From an uncultured bacterium (GTDB taxonomy: Bacteria; UBP6; UBA1177): a stretch of DNA of 64,000 nt. Shown here one piece after another: positions 34,756 to 44,773 of this stretch. Every line of letters begins with the position of its first letter. The stretch's first letter is position 1. Position numbers and translations under genes: made by a program. The stretch covers positions 1 to 64,000 of the forward strand of contig CAJOFY010000013.1 of the NCBI GenBank assembly GCA_905233945.1, in the 5' to 3' direction. The notes below the pieces were generated by a model. It saw nothing but the letters and a program-made list of their open reading frames with translations. It had not been told where the DNA came from and did not search any database.

Positions 34756-35465
34756 TGTCACTGCTCGATAAAACTTTTGTTGCAGAACTCGAAAAAAAAC
34801 TCAACTATAAATTTGCAGATCTGGAACTTCTGGAAACGGCTTTCACTCACCCGAGCGCAGAAACGGCTGAAAAAGGCAAAAATTACCAGCGGCTCGAATT
34901 TCTGGGTGACGCAGTCGTTGAACTCGCTGTATCACGTCTGCTTTACAAAACTTTTCCGGAAGCCGAGGAAGGCAAACTTTCAAAAGCGCGCAGCAATCTG
35001 ATCGACGAACAGGGTCTGGCATACAACGCAAAAGGACTTGAACTCGGTTCTCTGATAATTCTGGGCAAAGGCGAAGAAAAAATGTTCGGACGGGAAAAGG
35101 ATTCTATTCTCGCCGACGTATTCGAGTCACTTATGGCGGTGATTTTTCTTGAAGCTGGCTGGATGACGGTTTTACGCATAATCACAGAGATTTTCACTCC
35201 GCTCATCGACGCTTCGCCCGACATTGTCGATCTTCTCGACCACATAAACCGCGACTACAAATCACGCCTTCAGGAAATCGCGCAGGAACTCGCCCTACCC
35301 GTCCCCACTTACACCGTTGCAGGAAAAACCGGGCCAGAGCACGACCTTCTTTTTGTGATAGAATGTTCGTCGATGGGATTCACTTCAAAAGGCTACGGCA
35401 GGAACAAAAAAGCTGCCGAGCAGGACGCTGCCATGAAAATCCTCAAGGAAATGAGGGTGTTGTAG
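34755..35465 (+). CDS. rnc: Ribonuclease III
   Basis: A 236-residue double-strand-specific endoribonuclease that processes rRNA precursors and structured mRNAs. The catalytic signature YQRLEFLGDAVVELAVS is present, with DSILADVFESLMAVIFLEAGW further on supplying the remaining metal ligands. A C-terminal double-stranded RNA-binding domain (about 163-232) has DYKSRLQEIAQ and ends GRNKKAAEQDAAMKIL. It is translationally coupled to rlmB and convergent with tyrS. Confidence 0.95.
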   Translation: MSLLDKTFVAELEKKLNYKFADLELLETAFTHPSAETAEKGKNYQRLEFLGDAVVELAVSRLLYKTFPEAEEGKLSKARSNLIDEQGLAYNAKGLELGSLIILGKGEEKMFGREKDSILADVFESLMAVIFLEAGWMTVLRIITEIFTPLIDASPDIVDLLDHINRDYKSRLQEIAQELALPVPTYTVAGKTGPEHDLLFVIECSSMGFTSKGYGRNKKAAEQDAAMKILKEMRVL

Positions 35466-35470
35466 CTGAT

Positions 35471-36748
35471 TTACCCTTTCGTTATAAGGTGATAGTTTTT
35501 CTTGCCGCAGCGCAGTACAAGCATTGATCCGTGAAGAAGATCAGCCGTTTTTATCATCATGTCGGCATTGTCTGCTTTTTCGTTGTTGATGTAGCAGCCG
35601 CCCTGCGCGATCATAGCTCTTGCCTTGCCTTTCGAAGGCTGCATCTTTGTTAGGACAAGCAGATCTGTGATATTTACACCGTTTTCAAAGTCGTTTGCCG
35701 GAACAGTTGTCGAAGGAACATCCTTGAAAATACTGAGAAGGTCTTTTTCACTGAGTCCGTGGAGATCTCCGCCGAAAAGTGCAGCGCTCGCCGCCTGTGC
35801 GCTTTTGAGCCCTTCTTCGCCGTGCATGATACGCGTCGCTTCGGTCGCAAGAAGGATCTGAGCTTTTCTCAAATGCGGCTCTTTCTTGTGCTCTTCGACA
35901 ACTTTTTCGATCTCGTCAACATCCAGAAATGTGAATATTTTCAGCATCTTTTCAACATCTTCGTCGGTAACATTGATCCAGTACTGGTAGTATTGGTAAG
36001 GTGAAGTTTTTTCGGCGTCAAGCCAGACAGCATTGCCTGCGCTCTTGCCGAATTTTTCGCCTGTCGAAGTCGTCATAAGCGGGAAAGTCATTCCGAAAGC
36101 CTTGCCTGCGTCGTCTGGATTCATTCTTCTGATGAGCTCAAGTCCCGCCGTGATGTTTCCCCACTGGTCGTTTCCGCCGAATTGGACCGAGCAGCCTTTC
36201 TCCTTGAAAAGATGAAGGAAATCGTGGGCCTGAAGAGTCATGTAGCTGAACTCGGTGAAGGAAATGCCGTTTTCCGAAGCGATCCTTGTTTTGACCGAAT
36301 CTTTTGTCAGCATGTAGTTGATCGTGAAGAATTTGCCGACTTCGCGCAGCCAGTCAAGGATCGACATATTCGCCGTCCAGTCGTAGTTGTTGACTATCTC
36401 AGCGGGATTTTCGCCGTCGAATTTGAGAACAGTCCCCATCTGCTTTTTTATAGCTTCGACGTTTTCCTTAACCTTTTCAATGGTTTGCAGGTTTCTTTCG
36501 GTCGATCTTCCACTCGGATCACCTATCATTCCGGTTGCACCGCCGACAAGTGCGAGAACTTTGTTTCCGCACCTCTGAAAATGCGCCAGCCCCATGATCG
36601 GAACAAGGTTTCCGATGTGAAGACTGTTTGCCGTCGGGTCGAAACCGCAATAGACCGTGACTTTGTTATTCTTCAAATGCTCAACTATTCCTTCATCCGT
36701 GACCTGCGCGATGAAACCGCGTCTTTTAAGTTCGTCAAAAACAGACAT
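35471..36748 (-). CDS. tyrS: Tyrosyl-tRNA synthetase
   Basis: A 425-residue class-I synthetase. The HIGH-type motif is in TANSLHIGNLVPIMGL, QFGGNDQWGNITAG binds tyrosine, and the KMSKS-like site is KFGKSAGNAVWLD. The C-terminal S4-like RNA-binding domain contains KMQPSKGKARAMIAQGG. The ATG at 36748 has GGAG upstream; an in-frame extension further 5' runs through gltX and is rejected. It follows gltX by 11 bp. Confidence 0.95.
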   Translation of the reverse strand: MSVFDELKRRGFIAQVTDEGIVEHLKNNKVTVYCGFDPTANSLHIGNLVPIMGLAHFQRCGNKVLALVGGATGMIGDPSGRSTERNLQTIEKVKENVEAIKKQMGTVLKFDGENPAEIVNNYDWTANMSILDWLREVGKFFTINYMLTKDSVKTRIASENGISFTEFSYMTLQAHDFLHLFKEKGCSVQFGGNDQWGNITAGLELIRRMNPDDAGKAFGMTFPLMTTSTGEKFGKSAGNAVWLDAEKTSPYQYYQYWINVTDEDVEKMLKIFTFLDVDEIEKVVEEHKKEPHLRKAQILLATEATRIMHGEEGLKSAQAASAALFGGDLHGLSEKDLLSIFKDVPSTTVPANDFENGVNITDLLVLTKMQPSKGKARAMIAQGGCYINNEKADNADMMIKTADLLHGSMLVLRCGKKNYHLITKG

Positions 36749-36759
36749 TTTCAACTCCA

Positions 36760-38226
36760 TTACTGCTGTTGAAGAAGTTCGATTCCCTTGTCTATTCTTC
36801 TCAAGGAATCCTCTTTTCCGATTATTGCCGCGATGTCGCTTCCGCCGCCGGGAGTAAGCTCTTTGCCGCTGAGCGCGACACGCATAGACCAGAGCAGAAC
36901 TTTTTTGTTTATCCCCGCTTTTTCTGCGATATCGACAACTTTGTAGTAAAGTTTCTCGTGGTCCCAATCCTCGAATTTTTCAAGTTCAGGCTTGAGGAGA
37001 AGCAGCGCCTGAAGCGAATTTTCCTTATCGGTCTTCATCTTTTTGTTGATGTAGAGATCAGCCGAGTATTCAGGCAGTTTGTCAACGAAATCAAGCTGCG
37101 GGATCACATCGCTGAAGTATTCCGTCCTCTTGTGAAGCCCTGCCGCGATAACGTCGAAGTTGACATCTTCGCGTTTTACCGCCTGTTTGATGAAAGGCAT
37201 CGCGTGCTTCAAAAACTCGTCCTGGGACATTGCGCGGATATATTCGCTGTTGAGCCAGCGAAGCTTTACTTCGTCGAAAATGGCGGGTGATTTGCCGATT
37301 CCGCTGATATCGAAAGCCTCGATAAGTTCAGGCAGAGTGAATATCTCGCGGTCGTTTCCGGGGTTCCAGCCCAAAAGCGCGACATAATTCAGAAGCGCGT
37401 CTTTTAAGCAGCCTTTGTTGATGAAATCGGCGTAGCTCGCGTCTCCGTCACGCTTTGAAAGTTTGCGCTGAGCGTCCCTCATAACGGGTGAAACGTGGAC
37501 GTAGTGCGGTTTTTCCCAGCCGAAAGCATCGTAAAGGAGGTTATATTTCGGGGTCGAGATCAAGTATTCGCTTCCGCGGACGACGTGGGTTATCCCCATA
37601 AGGTGATCGTCAACTACGTTTGCGAAGTTATAAGTCGGATAACCATCTGATTTTATTAAGATCAAATCATCCATAGTCGAATTTTCGACTTCGATGTCGC
37701 CGTAAACTTCGTCGTGGAATGAAGTAGTTCCCGAATCAGGCATTTTCTGTCTGATTACATAAGGGATCCCGGCATCGAGATTCTTCTGGATCTCTTCTTT
37801 CGAAAGGCTGAGGCAGTGTCTGTCGTATTTCGTCTGCTCATGGTTCTCCTCGCAGTGTTTGCGAAGGTCGTCAAGACGCTCTTTCGTGCAGAAGCAGCGG
37901 TAAGCATACCCTTTTTCGATAAGCTCTTCAGCATATTTCATGTATATTCCTGCAGCCATTCTCTCGCTCTGGACATACGGGCCGAAATCGCCGCCTACAT
38001 CGGGACCTTCGTCGTGGTCGAGCCCTGTCTCCTCCAATGTTCTGTAAATCAGGTCAACAGCGCCTTCAATTTTCCTTTCCTGATCGGTATCCTCAATTCT
38101 GAGAACGAATGTTCCGTGATTTTTTCTTGCGATAAGCCATGCGTAAAGAGCCGTTCTCAAGTTTCCGACATGCATGTACCCGGTCGGACTCGGAGCGAAT
38201 CTTGTTCTCACCTTTTCACTGCTCAT
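36760..38226 (-). CDS. gltX: Glutamyl-tRNA synthetase
   Basis: A 488-residue class-I synthetase. RTRFAPSPTGYMHVGNLRTAL holds the HIGH-type site (HVGN), RIEDTDQER follows, and KLSKRDGDASY is the KMSKS-type site. A zinc-binding-like CFCTKERLDDLRKHC region is present. The start at 38226 has TCTCCT (AGGAGA) next to it. It may be discriminating or non-discriminating; no gatCAB or glnS is in the window to decide. Confidence 0.95.
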   Translation of the reverse strand: MSSEKVRTRFAPSPTGYMHVGNLRTALYAWLIARKNHGTFVLRIEDTDQERKIEGAVDLIYRTLEETGLDHDEGPDVGGDFGPYVQSERMAAGIYMKYAEELIEKGYAYRCFCTKERLDDLRKHCEENHEQTKYDRHCLSLSKEEIQKNLDAGIPYVIRQKMPDSGTTSFHDEVYGDIEVENSTMDDLILIKSDGYPTYNFANVVDDHLMGITHVVRGSEYLISTPKYNLLYDAFGWEKPHYVHVSPVMRDAQRKLSKRDGDASYADFINKGCLKDALLNYVALLGWNPGNDREIFTLPELIEAFDISGIGKSPAIFDEVKLRWLNSEYIRAMSQDEFLKHAMPFIKQAVKREDVNFDVIAAGLHKRTEYFSDVIPQLDFVDKLPEYSADLYINKKMKTDKENSLQALLLLKPELEKFEDWDHEKLYYKVVDIAEKAGINKKVLLWSMRVALSGKELTPGGGSDIAAIIGKEDSLRRIDKGIELLQQQ

Positions 38227-38293
38227 AAAATTCTCCTGTAAAATCAAACAGTTGTCAAAAGAGCTACTTTTGTAACAAAAACAAAAGCGCAAT

Positions 38294-38299
38294 ATTATA
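38294..38299 (-). promoter_or_regulatory. Possible -10 element for gltX-tyrS
   Basis: On the minus strand a perfect TATAAT lies about 70 bp upstream of gltX. The matching -35 is poor (TCGCAT at 16 bp). Low-confidence promoter. Confidence 0.35.
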
Positions 38300-38388
38300 C
38301 TCAAATTTTAATAAAATGCGAGATAAAAATCAGAACGCGCCATAATCATGATCTCACTCTGAAATATTCAATTAAATCTTGCATAACA

Positions 38389-38416
38389 AAAGAACTTCTA
38401 TATCATTTCGCGGCTA
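38389..38416 (+). promoter_or_regulatory. Promoter of the large TPR-like gene
   Basis: TTGCAT at 38389-38394, a 16-bp spacer and TATCAT at 38411-38416, 24 bp before the chosen ATG. Confidence 0.5.
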
Positions 38417-38439
38417 TATATTAAATGTTGGAGGTTTCG

Positions 38440-41400
38440 ATGGAAAAAATCGTAGTTGCAAACGATTCGACTCTTGAAAACATGCCTGTCAGTTTCAGGC
38501 ACATTCTGCCGGAAAGCGCAAAAATTGCGGCAAGCCCCGCCTTCATGCCTCTTGAAAGTCTGACTGGGCACATTCCGGAGAAATTTTTTCCGTCGGCTCT
38601 GACGTCTCTATCCGTTGCCGATGCTCTTGCGGAACTTAAAGGCGGGGATGAGCTCGAACTGTTTTTTATGATACTTTTAGGAGACTTGTCGGATGGAGAC
38701 GTATCAGGTCACGTCTCTACAAATGAACTGCTGGATAAAATAAAGGCGGCAAAAGAATTTATAAGCAAAGATAATTATCTGAATTTATTGGTCTTTCTGC
38801 TGGCTAAATCCGGAAACGCCGACAGCGGGATTTTAAACGAAATCAAAGAGAACCTGACGGAATCAGATCCGGTAACGGAACTGCTTTTATCCTTTTACGA
38901 CGAATCTCCGCGTGAAATCGCCGATACAAAAGCGAAAGAATCGCTCTGCGCAGCTTTTTTCGAGGCAATAAAGGCCGAGAAATCGGGTGACTATTCAAAA
39001 GCCTTCTCTCTCATGCAGCTCGTTTTCGAGGAATCGGACCTCCATCCTTTCATTTTTGAAATACTGAAATTCTACATAATGCAGTACAGCGGCATACCGG
39101 ACGAAAAAATCGCGCGTTTCACAAAAACTGTTACCGAAAGTCCCCTTCCCGTCTCGTTCACGACAGTCAAATTCGTCGAGTTCTGCTACTATTACAAAAA
39201 CAACATCGAGGACAAACTGGAAGAAACCGCCGAGACTCTTGCCGAAAACACCGATTCCGTTTTTATTCTGAACATCATAGCGCCGGTTCTTTACAAGTAT
39301 AAAAAATGGGATCTTGTCGGAAAATTTTACAAACTTTCGTCAAAAAAGACTTTCGGCGCTGAAAAGACAATGTATCTGGAGCTCCTTGCCGACCTTTATG
39401 AAAACAAACTGGAACTGCCTGATTTCGCTGCGGAAATATATAGAAGTACGGCTGAGGAGGATCCGGTAAACTGCACTGTTTCACTTTCAAAAGCAGCCGA
39501 AATATACGAGGATACGGAATCCTGGGACAAACTTTCGGAACTTTTCATCATGATGGCCGAAAGAGAGAACGACCCTCTGATTCAGGCCGTATATTTTTCA
39601 AAAGCTGGTGGAATTTTTCTCCGCAGACTGAACAATCCGGAGAAAGCGGCTGAATTTTTTGAAAAAAGCCTCTCCGCTCATTATTCGTTTGAAACAGCGA
39701 GAATGCTCGCCGGAATATGTGCCGGAACAAAAAACTACGGGCGTTATACTGAACTTCTGATTTCGGAACTTGAAAACACTCCGGAAGATAACGGAAAAAT
39801 CAGAATACTCCGGAAACTGGCCGGATGCAGTACAGGCAGCACGGAAAATTCTGAGGAAGCCGAAAAATATCTTCTTGAAATTCTCAGGATTTCTCCGAAA
39901 GATATCGAATCTGTGCAAAAATTGGGAAAAATTTATTACAACACAAAAAACTGGGAAAAACTGACTGAAATAAACTTTAAAGAAATTGATCTTTCCAGGG
40001 ATATTTCCGAAATCGCCGGCCTTTACTACAAAAACGGCGTTATTTTTTACGAAAACATCAAAGATCTGACACGCGCGACTGAATGTTTCAGGGAACTTCT
40101 TGAAATAATTCCCGAACATCTCCCCTCCCTCCTCTATCTTGAAAAAATCTATTCAAAAACAAAAGACCGGGCAGGAATCAGCTTTGTCCTTGGAGAAATC
40201 GCCGACATCATTCAGACACCGTCGTCAAAAGCAGGACTTTCATATCTCACCAAACTCGCAATGATTTCGAGAGACACCGGAAAGACTGCTCAGGCCGGCA
40301 AAATTTTTGCCGGAATACTGAAAAACAATCCGGAAAACATCATAGCTAAAGAAAATCTGCGAATGGCATCAGGGAAGGCAGACTTTACTAATATTGAAAC
40401 AGAATCTATCGATTACAACGAATACAATTTTGAGCTCTTTATAGAATATATAAAACAAAGCAATTCATCTTTTATGACTGACGAGATTCTTAAAAGAGAA
40501 GCGCCGTCATTTTGGAAGGAACTTTACTTTTTATACAAAGAAGGCGTTTACGAAAAATTGGAAGCATCCGCCGGCGACAAGGAGGATTTCATCCTTTCAC
40601 TCCTTCGCAAAGAGTTTTCGATAGATGTTCTGGTTAAGAATCCGACCAAAAAAGTTGCTTTGATGTTCCTTGCCGGAGAATACATAAAGGCCGACTTTTT
40701 TGACGGTGTTTCGATTATTTTGGACTACTACCTGAAATTCGAACCGAAAAACAAGCGGAAAATCTGGTCATTATTTTTTAAAGGCTGCCAGAATCCGTCT
40801 CTCGAAGACGACCTGGAAGAACTGCTTACGACCATCTCCGACAAAGATACTTACGACATTATAAGAGAAATTTTAGAGCGGATCTACATTGAAAACAAGG
40901 ATTTCAACACTGCATTTTTTATCAGATCACTCACTTTCCAGAAAATGGAAGACACTGATGAAAAATGCCGCTTTATTGACGAAACAATATCTCTTATGGG
41001 AGAAAATATTTCTCCGGAACGTCTTATGTATTTATACAGAGAACGTATCAGATTAACAACTTATGAAAATTCAGACTCTTTTCTAAAAACTTATGAAAAT
41101 CCTCTGACGGAGATCGGTGCTGAAACACTTCTTGTACCCATTTACGAACAAAAATGGGAAAAGGAAAAAGAGAGAACTTCAGGTGAAAAACTCCTTAAAA
41201 TTTATATGAAGAAAAAAGATACCGGACACGCCGTACCAGTTGCCGAAGAGCTTTTCAATATGAACAGGAGCGTTGAATCGCTGGAAAATTATATTGAAAC
41301 ACTCAAAGAACTCGACAGGACCGATGCGGCTGTAAAACTGATAAAGCATGAACTTGCCTCCTCTTCCGGCGAAGAAACGGAAAACAAGCTGAAAACAATG

Positions 41401-42432
41401 CTTTTCGACATACTAACGGAAACCGAAAACATTGAGGAAGCCTCTGAATTTTTCGGAAATTCAGAAGAAGAAAAAGCAAAAATCAACGAAAAAATAGAAG
41501 AATACATCGCCGAAGGCAAGTATGAAAACGCCGAAAAAACCATAAGAACATTTATTTCGGATCCCTTTGAACAAACGGTTTTCTTCGCAAAAACGGCTCG
41601 GAGCCGGAATGATACAGAAAAGGAAAACGAGCTTCTGGCCTCAATAATGTTCGAGGCAGTTTCAAGAAAAGTCCCCTATCCTCTCTCCAGACTCACGGAA
41701 CTCAACAAAAAAAATATAAGACTTTCGCTTTTTCTGGAGAAATCTCTTGAATTTATCGGCGGGAAAAGTGATTCGGCGCACGATTCCTTTCCCCGTATAT
41801 TTGCAATTGAAAAAGAAAAAATCTTTGATTTTGCCGGTTTCAACGAAAAAGATGAATTTCTGGGTGAATTTATAAAAATCATTTCTTCGATACCGAAAAG
41901 AACAAAAATAACGGCAAAGCCGCTCCACTCGAACAGACATAGAATCCTGACTCAGCTTGTTGAATATATTAAGCTCACCTGCAACTTTGAAGAGCTGGAA
42001 GGTTTATGGGATGAAGAAAGCACGGTTCCCTGCAAAGCAGTTGTTTCGCAGGTTCCCTACATAATTTTCGGCCCTGAATCATTGAATATGGATTTTGAAA
42101 AGCTGAAATTCACGGCTCTGCGGGAAGCTTTCCTTATTTCATCCGGCCTTGAATCAGCGTCGCCGGAATTTGCGGAAAAAATCGCTTCAATGCTCAGATT
42201 TACCGGCAAAGAAAAAATCCAGTTCGTAAAAAGTGTCCGCCAGTCATTCCAGAACCGGACGATTGAACTTATTAAACTGCTTGAAAACACTGATGTTTCC
42301 GAAATACAATCATTTTTCCGCAAGCTGCGTGAAGCTGCATTCTGGCATGCCTTCGGTCTCGTTCCGGACATGAACGGAGCGGGCGGCATCGCTATCGACA
42401 GAATTGAAAAATTTGTCAGCAGATATTTCTGA
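38440..42432 (+). CDS. Large TPR-like repeat protein (1330 residues)
   Basis: A very long, almost wholly helical soluble protein without signal peptide. Tandem degenerate tetratricopeptide-like units are visible, for example NPEKAAEFFEKSLSAHYSFE, DLTRATECFRELLEIIPEHLP and KTAQAGKIFAGILKNNPENI. The Glu/Lys content is high. Such solenoids usually scaffold protein complexes. The last ~150 residues (SMLRFTGKEKIQFVKSVRQS onward) look less repetitive and could be a separate domain. ATG 38440 has GGAGG at ideal distance. It stands alone, between gltX and the FKBP gene. No specific partner can be named. Confidence 0.75.
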   Translation: MEKIVVANDSTLENMPVSFRHILPESAKIAASPAFMPLESLTGHIPEKFFPSALTSLSVADALAELKGGDELELFFMILLGDLSDGDVSGHVSTNELLDKIKAAKEFISKDNYLNLLVFLLAKSGNADSGILNEIKENLTESDPVTELLLSFYDESPREIADTKAKESLCAAFFEAIKAEKSGDYSKAFSLMQLVFEESDLHPFIFEILKFYIMQYSGIPDEKIARFTKTVTESPLPVSFTTVKFVEFCYYYKNNIEDKLEETAETLAENTDSVFILNIIAPVLYKYKKWDLVGKFYKLSSKKTFGAEKTMYLELLADLYENKLELPDFAAEIYRSTAEEDPVNCTVSLSKAAEIYEDTESWDKLSELFIMMAERENDPLIQAVYFSKAGGIFLRRLNNPEKAAEFFEKSLSAHYSFETARMLAGICAGTKNYGRYTELLISELENTPEDNGKIRILRKLAGCSTGSTENSEEAEKYLLEILRISPKDIESVQKLGKIYYNTKNWEKLTEINFKEIDLSRDISEIAGLYYKNGVIFYENIKDLTRATECFRELLEIIPEHLPSLLYLEKIYSKTKDRAGISFVLGEIADIIQTPSSKAGLSYLTKLAMISRDTGKTAQAGKIFAGILKNNPENIIAKENLRMASGKADFTNIETESIDYNEYNFELFIEYIKQSNSSFMTDEILKREAPSFWKELYFLYKEGVYEKLEASAGDKEDFILSLLRKEFSIDVLVKNPTKKVALMFLAGEYIKADFFDGVSIILDYYLKFEPKNKRKIWSLFFKGCQNPSLEDDLEELLTTISDKDTYDIIREILERIYIENKDFNTAFFIRSLTFQKMEDTDEKCRFIDETISLMGENISPERLMYLYRERIRLTTYENSDSFLKTYENPLTEIGAETLLVPIYEQKWEKEKERTSGEKLLKIYMKKKDTGHAVPVAEELFNMNRSVESLENYIETLKELDRTDAAVKLIKHELASSSGEETENKLKTMLFDILTETENIEEASEFFGNSEEEKAKINEKIEEYIAEGKYENAEKTIRTFISDPFEQTVFFAKTARSRNDTEKENELLASIMFEAVSRKVPYPLSRLTELNKKNIRLSLFLEKSLEFIGGKSDSAHDSFPRIFAIEKEKIFDFAGFNEKDEFLGEFIKIISSIPKRTKITAKPLHSNRHRILTQLVEYIKLTCNFEELEGLWDEESTVPCKAVVSQVPYIIFGPESLNMDFEKLKFTALREAFLISSGLESASPEFAEKIASMLRFTGKEKIQFVKSVRQSFQNRTIELIKLLENTDVSEIQSFFRKLREAAFWHAFGLVPDMNGAGGIAIDRIEKFVSRYF

Positions 42433-42481
42433 TTGCAACTTCTGAGTTTCGGAAAAAATTTCTGCAAAAGCATCTGTGAAT

Positions 42482-42509
42482 TTGCTTTTCATATAAATAT
42501 TGCTAACAT
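42482..42509 (+). promoter_or_regulatory. Candidate promoter of the FKBP gene
   Basis: TTGCTT at 42482-42487, 16 bp, TAACAT at 42504-42509; the start codon is 40 bp downstream. Confidence 0.4.
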
Positions 42510-42548
42510 TTCCGGCTTTGTTTTTTTAACCGTTTTTTAGGAGGAAAA

Positions 42549-43292
42549 ATGAAAAAGGTTATCTGCTGCATGATTATGGCCGTTTCAATGTTTTTCTGCG
42601 CGTGCGGAAACTGCGGAAACAATGCCCTAAACGAAATCACGAAGGAAAAAATCGAGTCAAACAAACAGGTTAAGTACGGCTACGCGTTAGGCAGCGATGT
42701 CGGCAACAACTTTAAGAAACAGAAATTTGATTTTGATGTAGATGCTTTTCTTGCAGGTTTCAAAACCGCTTTCACAGGCGCTGAATCAAAAATGACAGAA
42801 GAGGAAATCTCAACCGCTCTTCAGGAATTCCAGACTGAAATGATTACGAAAATAGCCGAAGAAAGAGCTAAACAGGCTACCGAGAACAAGGCTGCCGGCG
42901 AGAAATTCCTTGCCGAAAACAAGACTAAAGAAGGAGTAAAAACCACTGAATCAGGTCTTCAGTACATCGTTGAAAAAGAAGGCGAAGGCGAAAGCCCGGC
43001 TGCTGAAGATACAGTCGAAGTCCACTACCGCGGAACACTTCTCGACGGAACCGAATTCGACAGCTCCTACAAACGCGGCGAGACGGCAAAATTCCCCCTC
43101 AACAGAGTCATCAAAGGCTGGACTGAAGGCGTTCAGCTTATGAAGAAAGGCGCTAAATACAAATTCTTCATCCCGTCGGAACTCGCTTACGGCGAAAACG
43201 GTGCCGGCGCAACGATCGGACCGAACTCTGCACTCATTTTTGAAGTCGAACTTATCTCGTTTGAAAAAGCTAATAAAGCTGAAGAAAAATAA
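42549..43292 (+). CDS. FKBP-type peptidyl-prolyl cis-trans isomerase lipoprotein
   Basis: A 247-residue protein. The signal MKKVICCMIMAVSMFFCAC has the lipobox FCAC. An N-terminal FKBP dimerisation-type helical region (about 30-120) is followed by the FKBP domain (about 140-240) with VEVHYRGTLLDGTEFDSSY, GWTEGVQLMKKG and PSELAYGENGAG. It resembles FkpA/Mip proteins that fold exported proteins. TAGGAGG precedes the ATG. It is convergent with the ABC transporter genes. Confidence 0.9.
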   Translation: MKKVICCMIMAVSMFFCACGNCGNNALNEITKEKIESNKQVKYGYALGSDVGNNFKKQKFDFDVDAFLAGFKTAFTGAESKMTEEEISTALQEFQTEMITKIAEERAKQATENKAAGEKFLAENKTKEGVKTTESGLQYIVEKEGEGESPAAEDTVEVHYRGTLLDGTEFDSSYKRGETAKFPLNRVIKGWTEGVQLMKKGAKYKFFIPSELAYGENGAGATIGPNSALIFEVELISFEKANKAEEK

Positions 43293-43307
43293 CTATCCGA
43301 TAAAATT

Positions 43308-44084
43308 CTACGAACTGCTTCCGTTTACATAACCGAGAACGATCTCTTTCAAAGTCGCTTTCCTGCCGATTTCATCTTCTGTTTCGACGAGTCTTTCATC
43401 GACAACCGGCCCTATGACCCTGAAATCGGGTGAAATCGTCGTCGCTCCGGGAAAAAGCCTGTGCGAGGAAAGGAGTCTGCTCGCTTCGTCCGAAACAACG
43501 ATGCTTCCGTTATTTATAACAGAAAGATACTGTACAACAGGCTCGAATTCCGTTATGTCCTGAGTGGCGACAATCACCGTTCTGCCGTTTTCAGCCGATT
43601 CACGCAGCAAATCCATAAATTCCGGCTTCATTTCAGCGGCAACGTGCTGGAGCGGCTCGTCAAAAATCAGGATTCCGGCACCGCTCGCAAAAACAAGCGA
43701 ATCACTTAACCGGTTTTTCACGTCCTGCGACATGGAAGAAATCCTGGCGTTCCACTCTATGCCGTTTTTTGAAAGAAGCGATTTGAACTTTTCCGCGTCG
43801 AAACCGGGATACATAAGAGCCCAAACAGCTGTAAGATCGGAAAAGCTGAAGTTTTGGAAAATATCGGCGTTTCCGTCGGAATATGCTGCCGAACGCCTGT
43901 TTTTCGCAGCAATTCTGCCCGAATCAGGTTTCAGTTCGCCCGAAAGAAGCCTGAGAAGAATCGTTTTTCCTGAGCCGGCGGGGCCTGCAAGTACAGAAAC
44001 GGCAGATTCGGGAAATTCAAGGCTCACACTGTCAACGACTCTATTTTTTTTGAAAATTTTCGTCACTTTTTCAAGCGTCACCAT
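43308..44084 (-). CDS. ABC transporter ATPase with degenerate signature
   Basis: A 258-residue ABC ATPase. Walker A GPAGSGKT lies near residue 34, and Walker B is GILIFDEPLQ. The usual LSGGQ signature is replaced by a degenerate MSQDVKNRL, and the switch His after Walker B appears as Gln (VATQDI). An ~65-residue C-terminal extension follows. The next gene encodes its membrane partner, overlapping by 7 bp, so this is a small exporter-like system of unknown substrate. Confidence 0.75.
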   Translation of the reverse strand: MVTLEKVTKIFKKNRVVDSVSLEFPESAVSVLAGPAGSGKTILLRLLSGELKPDSGRIAAKNRRSAAYSDGNADIFQNFSFSDLTAVWALMYPGFDAEKFKSLLSKNGIEWNARISSMSQDVKNRLSDSLVFASGAGILIFDEPLQHVAAEMKPEFMDLLRESAENGRTVIVATQDITEFEPVVQYLSVINNGSIVVSDEASRLLSSHRLFPGATTISPDFRVIGPVVDERLVETEDEIGRKATLKEIVLGYVNGSSS

Positions 44085-44656
44085 CTTTCCCTCCTTCCGA
44101 AAACAAAAAGAAGGAATGAAATTACAAGCACGGCAAGTGCCGCAAGCAGTGAAAGCGGCTGATTCTGCTGATAGAGAGGACTGTATTGCGATACAAAATC
44201 GTAAACACCCGGCGCGATGAAAGATGAAAGGAGGTCAAAAGCAAGGATAAGCATCGGAATTATCATGATCTTCCCTATTTTCAGCGCGTTCACCGTCATT
44301 ATGCCGAAATAAAAAGCATAAAAAATGAAACAGTTCAGAAAGTCGGGAGAACCGCTTCTGCCAAAAAGAGCGCGGTCAATGGTAGTAGCGAAAAAAATCA
44401 GCGAAAAACCGAATAAAAACGAATAGATGAATATTTCACTCCTTGAAAACGGAAGCGAAAGGAGAAGTTTTATGTCTCTCCCTGATATTGTTGCCGGAAG
44501 AAGCCGCATGGCCAGAATAAAAATGAAAAAAAACTTGATCGGTCCGGGAATAACAAGAGCTGTAAAAAGAATGGCGGCATCTTTTTTATTTGCAGTCGTA
44601 ATATAGATCAAAAACGCTTCCAGATGTCTGAAAAGCGACAAGCCGAAAAGATTCAT
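44078..44656 (-). CDS. ABC transporter membrane subunit (putative)
   Basis: A 192-residue integral membrane protein with about five hydrophobic helices and a basic end (GRRERW). LLPATISGRDIKLLLSLPFSRSEIFIY resembles the cytoplasmic coupling segment of ABC-2 type permeases. ATG 44656 follows AGGTGA; GTG 44659 is an alternative. It forms an operon with the downstream ATPase gene. The small size suggests a half-permease acting as a dimer. Confidence 0.6.
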   Translation of the reverse strand: MNLFGLSLFRHLEAFLIYITTANKKDAAILFTALVIPGPIKFFFIFILAMRLLPATISGRDIKLLLSLPFSRSEIFIYSFLFGFSLIFFATTIDRALFGRSGSPDFLNCFIFYAFYFGIMTVNALKIGKIMIIPMLILAFDLLSSFIAPGVYDFVSQYSPLYQQNQPLSLLAALAVLVISFLLFVFGRRERW

Positions 44657-44773
44657 CACTCACCTGAACAAAACAAAAAAACGGCTGATTATTGCCGCGG
44701 AAAAAAACTAAATCAAGAAAAGAACATTTTTCTGCGGTTTAAATCAGTTAAAAGTTGCAAAAAATTAAAAAAC

